A DNA stretch of 6,093 bases, taken from positions 4,483 through 10,575 of the forward strand of contig DKKK01000119.1 of the NCBI GenBank assembly GCA_002455215.1, written 5' to 3'. The stretch is from Anaerolineales bacterium UBA6668 (GTDB lineage Bacteria; Chloroflexota; Anaerolineae; Anaerolineales; UBA6668). This document shows, piece by piece, positions 1 through 4,177 of this stretch (position 1 is its first letter; the number at the start of each line of letters is the position of its first letter). A program made the translations under genes and the position numbers. The notes under the pieces were generated by a model. It saw only the letters and a program-made list of their open reading frames with translations. It made no database searches and had not been told where the DNA came from.

Positions 1-498
1 ACCGTACATGGTGTGATGGCCACTGCCGCAAAATTCATGACAAATTAGGTTAAAACTGCCTGCTTTGTCGAAGGTGTGACCGAGCTTAGAAACCTGACCG
101 GGCAAAATTTGCATGTTAATGTTGGTGCCCTCGATCATAAACCCGTGCTGAACATCGAGGCTGGTGACATAGAAAGTGATATGTGCGCCTTGTTTTATAA
201 CCAGCTCTTTGTTGGGGAGTGTGCCAAATGGAATGTAGCTCCACATTTGGGCTGTCACAAACAAATCATATTCTTTGCCCGCTTCTATTTCTACTAGGCG
301 GTTTTCAGCGGGTTCACTAAATCCCACATATTGGCTACCGTTGCCAGGCGTGGCAATAGTACGTGGGTCTACCAATCTTTCCGGAGCTGGTACGACAAAG
401 CCTAATGAGAAGCCGCTAATCGTTACAGCAATGAAGAAGACGGTTACGATAGCAATTGCAATCGTCGCATACGTTTTTTCCTGTGGATGAATGTGCAT
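1..498 (-). CDS. coxB: Cytochrome c oxidase subunit II, ba3-type (3' end beyond window)
   Basis: This is the subunit of a terminal haem-copper oxidase that takes electrons from cytochrome c through the binuclear CuA centre and passes them to subunit I. It is a membrane protein with a periplasm-side cupredoxin domain. The 166 codons seen show one N-terminal membrane helix (about residues 11-36) and then a beta-rich domain. All CuA ligands are present: His118 in QHGFMIEG, then Cys153, Glu155 (backbone), Cys157, His161 and Met164 in CHEFCGSGHHTM. The single helix, the short length and the pattern GFMIEGTNIN match the Thermus ba3 subunit II type rather than the longer two-helix aa3 type. Only about 5-10 residues should be missing at the left edge. 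The start ATG at 498 overlaps the stop of the subunit IIa gene by one base (TAATG), with GAGGAG at 514-509, so translation is probably coupled. Subunit I is expected next. Family assignment is firm; the ba3 subtype is an inference from layout and length. Confidence 0.95.
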   Translation of the reverse strand, partial: MHIHPQEKTYATIAIAIVTVFFIAVTISGFSLGFVVPAPERLVDPRTIATPGNGSQYVGFSEPAENRLVEIEAGKEYDLFVTAQMWSYIPFGTLPNKELVIKQGAHITFYVTSLDVQHGFMIEGTNINMQILPGQVSKLGHTFDKAGSFNLICHEFCGSGHHTMYG

Positions 499-623
499 TA
501 TTGAGTCACTCCTCGGCTAAGCAATTGTAAAAATGCGTTGCCCCATAACAAAACAATCAACAACAAAAAAATCAACATCATTGCAAATGTGCCCTGTGGG
601 GCTTTGTAGTCTTTCTTTTCCAT
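498..623 (-). CDS. Cytochrome c oxidase subunit IIa-like small membrane protein (41 aa)
   Basis: This is a 41-residue protein with a charged N-terminus (MEKKDYKAPQGTF), one hydrophobic helix (about residues 14-33) and a short polar tail ending RGVTQ. In Thermus ba3 oxidase a 34-residue single-helix subunit IIa (CbaD) is encoded next to subunit II and supplies the transmembrane helix that the one-helix subunit II lacks. Size, the Pro-x-Gly motif before the helix, and position immediately upstream of subunit II fit that role. The start is well supported by a full-length Shine-Dalgarno sequence 7 nt upstream, and the stop TAA shares its last base with the ATG of subunit II. The similarity is mostly topological, so the call leans on context; a generic one-helix oxidase accessory peptide is the alternative. 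The gene is short enough to be dropped by ordinary gene callers. Confidence 0.85.
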   Translation of the reverse strand: MEKKDYKAPQGTFAMMLIFLLLIVLLWGNAFLQLLSRGVTQ

Positions 624-630
624 TGAAAAG

Positions 631-638
631 ACCTCCTT
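631..638 (-). promoter_or_regulatory. Perfect Shine-Dalgarno site of the subunit IIa gene
   Basis: The minus strand reads AAGGAGGT, an uninterrupted 8-base match to the 16S rRNA 3' end, with 7 nt (630-624) before the ATG at 623. It is the strongest ribosome site in the window and fixes the start of the 41-codon gene. The coupled subunit II gene probably benefits from it too. Confidence 0.85.
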
Positions 639-654
639 AAAAATGAGTGGGTTG

Positions 655-722
655 TATTCGACACAGATGGTAACTGTGCTTTTTCCTTAAGGGAAAAGCA
701 CAAATCTGACCCATGTCGAATA
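655..722 (-). repeat. Dispersed palindromic element, copy 1 (nested inverted repeat)
   Basis: This is a 68-nt nested palindrome between the SCO gene and the subunit IIa gene. On the plus strand the outer arms are TATTCGACA (655-663) and TGTCGAATA (714-722), the middle arms CAGAT (664-668) and ATCTG (704-708). The inner arms are TGTGCTTTTTCC (675-686) and GGGAAAAGCACA (691-702) around a TTAA loop, giving 12 pairs with one T-G. Read on the minus strand from 720 it aligns without gaps over about 36 nt with copies at 2883 and 3917 (about 25 of 36 identical to the latter by hand count), sharing GACAYGG near the start and a T-run then YTTA at the centre. It lies in the leader or intercistronic RNA of the oxidase genes. 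No T-run follows the stem, so it is not a typical intrinsic terminator; RNA processing, attenuation or a REP/MITE-like origin are all open. Confidence 0.75.
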
Positions 723-789
723 TTGAAGAAAAATAGAACTTGTTTTCATTACACACAGATTTTCATCTCTGCGTAAAAATGAACGCGGA

Positions 790-1458
790 CTAGCGAACTA
801 AAACCTTGAGATCTTTGGCAATGTCCTCGGCTGGTGTATTGAACGGGTACACCACCCGCAGATAGCCTTCCTTGTCCAATAAGGAGACTGTTGCAGTATG
901 GTCCATCCAATAGCCATCCGGCGCTTTGGCATCGGTCACTTTGTCAAAATAGATACCAAGGGGAGTAGTCGCCGCCAAAATTTGACCGGGCGTGCCAGTC
1001 AAACCCAAGAATGCCGGGTGAAAATGCGAGACATATTCTTGAAGTTTTTCCGGTGTATCGCGTTGGGGATCCACCGAAATAAATACAACCTGCACTTGGC
1101 TTTGTTGCCTTTCATTTAATGCTTGAAATGCATTGCGCATCATGGTCATGGTCACCGGGCACACGTCAGGGCAAGCCGTGTATCCGTATGCCAATAAGAC
1201 CAACTTACCTTGCAAATCGCTTAAACGCACTGTTTTGTTACCCGCTGTTTGTAGCTCAAAATCTGTCACTGGGCTGGGGCTTTGAATCACTGTCCCGTGC
1301 AAGCGAACTGGCAAGAAGGGCAACGGCTCACCTGCCACCCACTGGCTGATAAACCAAGCCAGCGTAGCACCTAGCAACGCAAGCGTTATGACCAACGCCA
1401 GCATAACCGGACGGCGGCGATAGCTAGGTTCAATGGGTTGCGACATTTCCACAGACAT
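790..1458 (-). CDS. senC: SCO1/SenC-type copper chaperone for cytochrome oxidase
   Basis: This is a membrane-anchored thioredoxin-fold protein that binds copper and helps assemble the CuA centre of oxidase subunit II, whose gene lies downstream. It has 222 residues: a short cytoplasmic N-terminus, one membrane helix (about 17-38), then the SCO domain. The copper ligands of the family are present: Cys96 and Cys100 in ACPDVCP and His187 in MDHTATVSLLD. The family motif FISVDPQRDTPE is at 126-137. I chose ATG 1458 because GAGGT at 1470-1466 stands 7 nt before it. That Shine-Dalgarno sequence overlaps the stop codon of the upstream gene, which leaves a 5-nt gap and suggests coupling. A TTG at 1479 would add seven residues and overlap the upstream gene but has less support. 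The family call is secure; the target CuA site is inferred from family and location. Confidence 0.93.
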   Translation of the reverse strand: MSVEMSQPIEPSYRRRPVMLALVITLALLGATLAWFISQWVAGEPLPFLPVRLHGTVIQSPSPVTDFELQTAGNKTVRLSDLQGKLVLLAYGYTACPDVCPVTMTMMRNAFQALNERQQSQVQVVFISVDPQRDTPEKLQEYVSHFHPAFLGLTGTPGQILAATTPLGIYFDKVTDAKAPDGYWMDHTATVSLLDKEGYLRVVYPFNTPAEDIAKDLKVLVR

Positions 1459-1463
1459 TGTGC

Positions 1464-2165
1464 TTACCTCGGATAACAAGAAAACAAGTGAGCGGCTTCA
1501 TATGCCAATTTTAGCGCACCAGTGGCTTGGCGAGCTTCTTTGTCCAGCAACAACAAATCACGTAAAACTGTTTTGCCAGCAGGAATGTCGTTATAGTAAG
1601 CGCGAATGGTTCCCAAACCGTCTACCAGTACATAACGGCTTTGGAACTTTACCACGTCTCCTTCCGTCTTAAAATACAGACCAAAACCATCTGTCACTAC
1701 AGGCTTGAGCGCTTCGGGGGCAAGGTTAAATTGGCGCCATGGAAATTTGCCTGCGCTTGCCTGCCAAATTTGTGTGTCCCAATCCCCATTCAATGAAAAG
1801 GTGGCAAACTCAAAAGGGACTGTCAGCGAGGCTATTTCAGGGAATTGGTTCAAGTCTTGATACAAAAAATTGATTTGCTCCAAAGACTGTGCGCAATTTC
1901 GATAGGTAAGACAAGTGGAATGTGAAAAACTGTAGAGCGTAATTTTGCCCCGTTGTTCTTCGCTGGTCACTCGCACACCCTCAGCGGTGGTCACGTGATA
2001 GCCCGGCGAAACGGTAATGCGGGGCAATACCACAATCGGGCGAGCCACATTGAATACGATGACTGCCAATACCACTAACCCCAAAAATACGTAAAGCACA
2101 TTCCACAATGAATTGCTCGTTTTCTTTGGATGTATAGTAGGAATAGGAAAAGAAGTGACAGCCAT
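1464..2165 (-). CDS. Degenerate SCO-like membrane protein, first gene of the oxidase cluster
   Basis: This 233-residue protein has one N-terminal membrane helix (about 21-40) and a domain laid out like SCO1/SenC: a GKITLYSFSHSTC strand-loop, a GDWDTQIWQASAG stretch, GFGLYFKTEGD, then a YVLVDGLGTIRAYY strand. The copper site is altered. The paired cysteines are Cys85 and Cys91 with five residues between (C-x5-C instead of C-x3-C), and where canonical SCO has a His before the strand this protein has Phe174-Gln175. It is probably a paralogue that assists assembly, or a redox partner of the adjacent true SCO, rather than an equivalent chaperone. I prefer ATG 2165, just before the membrane segment. 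The open frame extends to 2315, but the extra 50 residues look non-coding. No clear Shine-Dalgarno is visible, and an alternative ATG lies at 2183. Membership in the SCO family is likely; function is inferred. Confidence 0.75.
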   Translation of the reverse strand: MAVTSFPIPTIHPKKTSNSLWNVLYVFLGLVVLAVIVFNVARPIVVLPRITVSPGYHVTTAEGVRVTSEEQRGKITLYSFSHSTCLTYRNCAQSLEQINFLYQDLNQFPEIASLTVPFEFATFSLNGDWDTQIWQASAGKFPWRQFNLAPEALKPVVTDGFGLYFKTEGDVVKFQSRYVLVDGLGTIRAYYNDIPAGKTVLRDLLLLDKEARQATGALKLAYEAAHLFSCYPR

Positions 2166-2185
2166 AAACAACAAGTCTAGCATAA

Positions 2186-2214
2186 GATTAATAAGAGATG
2201 AAGAATCTAGCCAA
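2186..2214 (-). promoter_or_regulatory. Weak candidate promoter of the SCO/oxidase gene cluster
   Basis: On the minus strand TTGGCT (2214-2209) stands 15 nt before TATTAA (2193-2188). Both are imperfect sigma70-like boxes (about four of six consensus bases each) and the spacer is short. A transcript from here would begin roughly 15-20 nt before ATG 2165, which agrees with the short-leader start chosen for the SCO-like gene. This is suggestive only. Confidence 0.25.
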
Positions 2215-2362
2215 TGAATTCTGTCATAGTCTTTGTGGATGAATGTCATACGGCACGCAGATTGCATCCTTAAACTACTCAGCGGCAGAAAAATTGCGCG
2301 ATTTCTCATCAGCAAAACGGTGCAATTCGTTATTCAGCCCGGTTCAGACGAGCCAAATATAC

Positions 2363-2390
2363 TTAACTTTATCTTCATCTATTTTAATAT
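2363..2390 (+). promoter_or_regulatory. Candidate promoter of the lipoprotein gene, giving a near-leaderless mRNA
   Basis: TTAACT (2363-2368) lies 16 nt before TAATAT (2385-2390) in an AT-rich stretch, giving a plausible sigma70-type pair. Transcription would begin only about 5 nt before ATG 2402. No Shine-Dalgarno precedes that ATG (the sequence is CCTACCCCATC), which agrees with a near-leaderless message. Confidence 0.35.
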
Positions 2391-2401
2391 CCTACCCCAT
2401 C

Positions 2402-2875
2402 ATGTTCAAATCAACTTTTCTTCTCTCCCTTGTCACTATATGCTTGTTGAGTGTGCTATCCGCCTGCTCAGGCAATGCTAACCAACCTACCACAGCCCCC
2501 AACCAGGTCGAAACACCTGCCGAATCAGGCAGTACACCAGCATCCGCGGGGACAGCGCCCAGTGTGGGTACACTTGTGTATGTGGATAGTATCGAATTGC
2601 AAGTGGACCCCGCTACGCCGGCTAGTATTGTCGCGCTGGTGAAGGGTAATCTGGCGGATGGCTGTACCACCATTGGCACCGAAACCCAGCAACTGCCACT
2701 CGGCGATAGCAATGTGTTTAGTATCAATCTAAACCCCTCTCGCCCAGCGGATGCCATGTGTACCGAAGCTTTGGTGCCTTTTGAGCGGCTCATCCCGCTA
2801 AAAACCAACACCCTGCCTGCTGGCAATTACGTGCTAGAAATTCACGGTGTCACTACCGAGTTTGCCATTCCCTAG
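2402..2875 (+). CDS. Putative lipoprotein with a conserved small C-terminal domain, function unknown
   Basis: This is a 157-residue secreted lipoprotein. A signal peptide (residues 1-21; FLLSLVTICLLSVLSA) ends in the lipobox Leu19-Ser20-Ala21-Cys22. A Thr/Pro/Ala/Ser-rich linker follows (about 24-55), then a compact beta-rich domain. The domain holds two cysteines (Cys88 in DGCTTIG, Cys120 in AMCTEALVPFE), a likely disulfide in an exported protein. It includes the pattern RPADAMCTEALVPF and ends LPAGNYVLEIHGVTTEF. I recall similar domains in uncharacterised envelope proteins of Chloroflexota, but cannot name a function. I start at ATG 2402 because the signal peptide begins there; the frame is open back to 2243, and those 53 residues look unlike a real N-terminus. 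It is divergent from the SCO-like gene and convergent with the membrane protein on its right, so it is probably transcribed alone. Confidence 0.85.
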   Translation: MFKSTFLLSLVTICLLSVLSACSGNANQPTTAPNQVETPAESGSTPASAGTAPSVGTLVYVDSIELQVDPATPASIVALVKGNLADGCTTIGTETQQLPLGDSNVFSINLNPSRPADAMCTEALVPFERLIPLKTNTLPAGNYVLEIHGVTTEFAIP

Positions 2876-2882
2876 CCTTATA

Positions 2883-2934
2883 GTTGACACGGCTGAAAAT
2901 GACGTTTTTCCCTTAAGCAGGGGCGGTGTTTTCA
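2883..2934 (+). repeat. Dispersed palindromic element, copy 2
   Basis: This copy starts 8 nt after the lipoprotein stop and runs in the same sense. It shares the exact 11-mer TTGACACGGCT with copy 3 and 26 of the first 35 aligned positions, without gaps (hand count). The centre reads TTTTTCCCTTAAG, close to copy 1. Its pairing is decayed: the outer TGAAAA (2894-2899) and TTTTCA (2929-2934) match, but the inner arms now pair mainly through G-T. As RNA it could still fold. It is the most diverged of the three by structure. Confidence 0.6.
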
Positions 2935-2962
2935 CATCTAGCAAGCATAGGCTTAAAATAGG

Positions 2963-2990
2963 AAGGGGGCATTCATGTGAATGCCCCCTT
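2963..2990 (-). terminator. Strong hairpin terminator for the membrane-protein gene, possibly bidirectional
   Basis: A perfect 13-bp stem (2963-2975 with 2978-2990; core GGGGGCATTCA / TGAATGCCCCC) encloses a 2-nt spacer that becomes a 4-nt loop if the closing pair opens. It begins 27 nt beyond the stop of the minus-strand gene at 3018. On that strand the stem ends in TT and is followed by CCTATTTT, a broken T-run. On the plus strand it follows the lipoprotein gene and copy 2, but CCCCCTT is followed by GCC rather than T's. It therefore suits the minus-strand gene best, with two-way action possible because the genes converge. Confidence 0.7.
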
Positions 2991-3017
2991 GCCACGAACC
3001 GCAAATTTTTATTCAGC

Positions 3018-3839
3018 TTAGCGCCATTCTTTGCTGTACATTTCTAACCCTTGCGCCAAAAGCCCGATTTGGGTGATGCCTAACCAAATGAGCAAGATGG
3101 TCAGACCGGTGAATAGGTAATTTAACCACACCGGCAAGTTGATTTCCATTCCTTCCAAGTTGCCCTGCAAGCCTTTGACCACCCCTTGATAGGTCACCAG
3201 CACCTTTTGGGTATCTTGCAAGCTGGTGTCAATGGCGCCGATGTTGGTGCCTAAGTCTTCAATTTGTCCTTCCAAGGTGGTTAGGTTAGTCGAAGCGGAA
3301 CGCAAGGTTTCTTCGAGTGTGCCGAATGATTCTGGTAAATCGGACAAACTCTCGTTGATATTCTCCAAACTTTCGCTCATAGGCTTTTCTGGGTCATACT
3401 CTACCGGCAGAATTTTGGTGCCGAAGATGTTGACTGAGCTCAGGGTGGCGAGCGTGGCATCAATCGCTTGTGCGCCGGTTGCCGCCGCCGAAATGCCATC
3501 TTGAGCGGCTTGTAAACTTTCGGGTAAAGTTGTACCCAACAAGTCAGCACTGGCTGACAAACCGGGACCGGTGTCAGAAAGTGTGGTGGCAAGCGTGTCG
3601 GTGATATCGGTAACTGAACCCACTGACAAACGTGCCGTATCAAGCGAGCCTGCCGCTACCACCAGCCCGTCATAGGTGGCTTGGAGTGATGTTTGCAGGG
3701 GGGCAATGCCGTTGGTGACCGCATTGATGACCACCGGCTTGGCACGCCAAACGATGATAACCCCCGCAATGCTGAGCAAAATGCCCACTGCCGAAAAGAT
3801 GATGATTGCAATGGCAAAAATACGGCGGAATAATAGCAT
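3018..3839 (-). CDS. Two-helix membrane protein with long coiled-coil-like external segment, function unknown
   Basis: I do not recognise a named family. The 273 residues show an N-terminal membrane helix (about 7-31), a segment of about 205 residues rich in Ser, Thr, Leu, Ala and Asp/Glu, and a second helix (about 239-262) followed by a short tail ending EMYSKEWR. The middle has heptad-like spacing of hydrophobic residues, clearest at about 155-225 (SLENINESLSDLPESFG, then TLEETLRSASTNLTTLEGQI), so it should form helical coiled coils outside the membrane with both ends in the cytoplasm. The layout recalls phage-tape-like, chemoreceptor-like or spacer membrane proteins, but none of their signature motifs is visible. 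The start ATG 3839 is supported by AGGAG at 3850-3846, 6 nt upstream. It appears monocistronic, with a strong hairpin downstream and a promoter candidate about 160 nt upstream. Confidence 0.85.
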   Translation of the reverse strand: MLLFRRIFAIAIIIFSAVGILLSIAGVIIVWRAKPVVINAVTNGIAPLQTSLQATYDGLVVAAGSLDTARLSVGSVTDITDTLATTLSDTGPGLSASADLLGTTLPESLQAAQDGISAAATGAQAIDATLATLSSVNIFGTKILPVEYDPEKPMSESLENINESLSDLPESFGTLEETLRSASTNLTTLEGQIEDLGTNIGAIDTSLQDTQKVLVTYQGVVKGLQGNLEGMEINLPVWLNYLFTGLTILLIWLGITQIGLLAQGLEMYSKEWR

Positions 3840-3916
3840 GATAGGCTCCTGAAATGTGAAATAAAAGCGAAAGAGTAGAGAAATTAAGAAGTTAAAGAAA
3901 AAGCAGGTAAACTACA

Positions 3917-3967
3917 TTTGACACGGCTAGAAATTGCGCTTTTTTCTTAGGGGCAAGCGCAACTCAA
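3917..3967 (+). repeat. Dispersed palindromic element, copy 3
   Basis: This copy begins TTTGACACGGCTAG, then carries a perfect 8-bp stem TTGCGCTT (3934-3941) / AAGCGCAA (3955-3962) around a 13-nt loop, with weak outer arms TTGA (3918-3921) and TCAA (3964-3967). The stem sequence differs from copy 1 (GCGC here, GTGC/GCAC there) yet pairing is kept on both sides, as expected if the fold matters or if the copies spread as palindromes. It lies in the probable leader of the minus-strand gene, in antisense orientation, and about 210 nt upstream of pcrA in sense orientation. Confidence 0.7.
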
Positions 3968-3996
3968 TATTGGGGGCGTGTGGCGAGTATAACTTG

Positions 3997-4002
3997 ATTA
4001 TA
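3997..4002 (-). promoter_or_regulatory. Perfect -10 box, candidate promoter of the membrane-protein gene
   Basis: The minus strand reads TATAAT at 4002-3997. A second, near-perfect TATACT lies at 3991-3986. No good -35 box is found at the usual distance (TTTCGG with a 17-nt spacer is the best). Transcription from here would give a leader of about 150 nt that contains the palindrome of copy 3. Confidence 0.35.
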
Positions 4003-4072
4003 GCCTGAAAGTATCCCTACCGAAAGTGAAAATAAAAAATTAAGGAAACTGCTCAACCTGCTTTAAAACCAA

Positions 4073-4142
4073 TCCCCTTCCCGCATCTCACTTCCCACGT
4101 CCCGTATTCCACATCCCATCTCCCTCTTCCCATCTTCCAGTA
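4073..4142. repeat. Degenerate heptanucleotide tandem array, ten units
   Basis: Ten contiguous 7-nt units fit the pattern YYCNNNN, most of them CCCANNT-like: TCCCCTT, CCCGCAT, CTCACTT, CCCACGT, CCCGTAT, TCCACAT, CCCATCT, CCCTCTT, CCCATCT, TCCAGTA. The pyrimidine-rich start recurs every 7 nt from 4073 to 4136 without a slip, which ordinary composition would not give. The opposite strand carries GGG runs at the same spacing (4131-4129, 4124-4122, 4117-4115, 4103-4101, 4096-4094), so a G-quadruplex with one long loop is conceivable. The array fills the place of the pcrA -35 region. Short tandem heptamer arrays are known from filamentous cyanobacteria; whether this is a comparable family in this organism is unknown. 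Confidence 0.7.
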
Positions 4143-4146
4143 TAAT
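4141..4146 (+). promoter_or_regulatory. Perfect -10 box of pcrA without a visible -35
   Basis: TATAAT lies 31 nt before ATG 4178, so the leader would be about 25 nt. At spacers of 16-18 nt the -35 position is C/T-rich repeat sequence (TCTCCC, ATCTCC, CATCTC), unlike TTGACA, and no extended -10 TG is present. The promoter, if used, may depend on an activator or on the repeat array itself. Confidence 0.45.
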
Positions 4147-4177
4147 TACAGTATCATTCAACCCACTGCACGAGAAT

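Larger units (their letters stand above)
3840..4177. other. 338-nt non-coding stretch between divergent genes
   Basis: No credible gene lies here on either strand. From left to right it holds the leader of the minus-strand membrane-protein gene, palindromic element copy 3 (3917-3967), a perfect minus-strand TATAAT (4002-3997), an A-rich stretch with no obvious feature (about 4020-4072), a heptanucleotide tandem array (4073-4142) and a plus-strand TATAAT (4141-4146) ahead of pcrA. Confidence 0.7.

Noticed and set aside
76..490. Two plus-strand open frames opposite subunit II
   Set aside because: The minus strand encodes a complete CuA motif series, so these are shadows.
672..702. Inner hairpin of copy 1 as an intrinsic terminator of the SCO gene
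   Set aside because: No T-run follows the stem on the minus strand; the sequence after it is GTTACC.
763..784. Short stem (ACGCAGA / TCTGTGT on the minus strand) just after the SCO stop as a terminator
   Set aside because: It has only 7 pairs including a G-T, an 8-nt loop and no T-run; too weak to list.
1459..1479. TTG start for the SCO chaperone at 1479
   Set aside because: It would overlap the upstream gene; ATG 1458 has a GAGGT Shine-Dalgarno sequence 7 nt upstream and gives a normal SCO N-terminus.
2166..2315. N-terminal extension of the SCO-like protein by 50 residues
   Set aside because: The frame is open but the residues have no signal-like or family-like character, no ribosome site precedes the far start, and the membrane helix lies near the N-terminus if ATG 2165 is used.
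2243..2401. N-terminal extension of the lipoprotein by 53 residues
   Set aside because: It would bury the signal peptide and lipobox in the interior of the protein; ATG 2402 starts directly at the signal peptide.
2392..2826. Minus-strand open frame of 144 codons opposite the lipoprotein gene
   Set aside because: It is antisense to a gene with a clear signal peptide and lipobox, and its own translation shows no domain or ribosome site.
2884..2890. TTGACAC at the head of copies 2 and 3 as a -35 box
   Set aside because: No acceptable -10 box lies 15-19 nt downstream in either copy (the spacing falls in the T-run), and the heptamer is part of the repeat itself.
4073..4142. CRISPR array
   Set aside because: Units are 7 nt and contiguous, with no spacers and no cas genes nearby.
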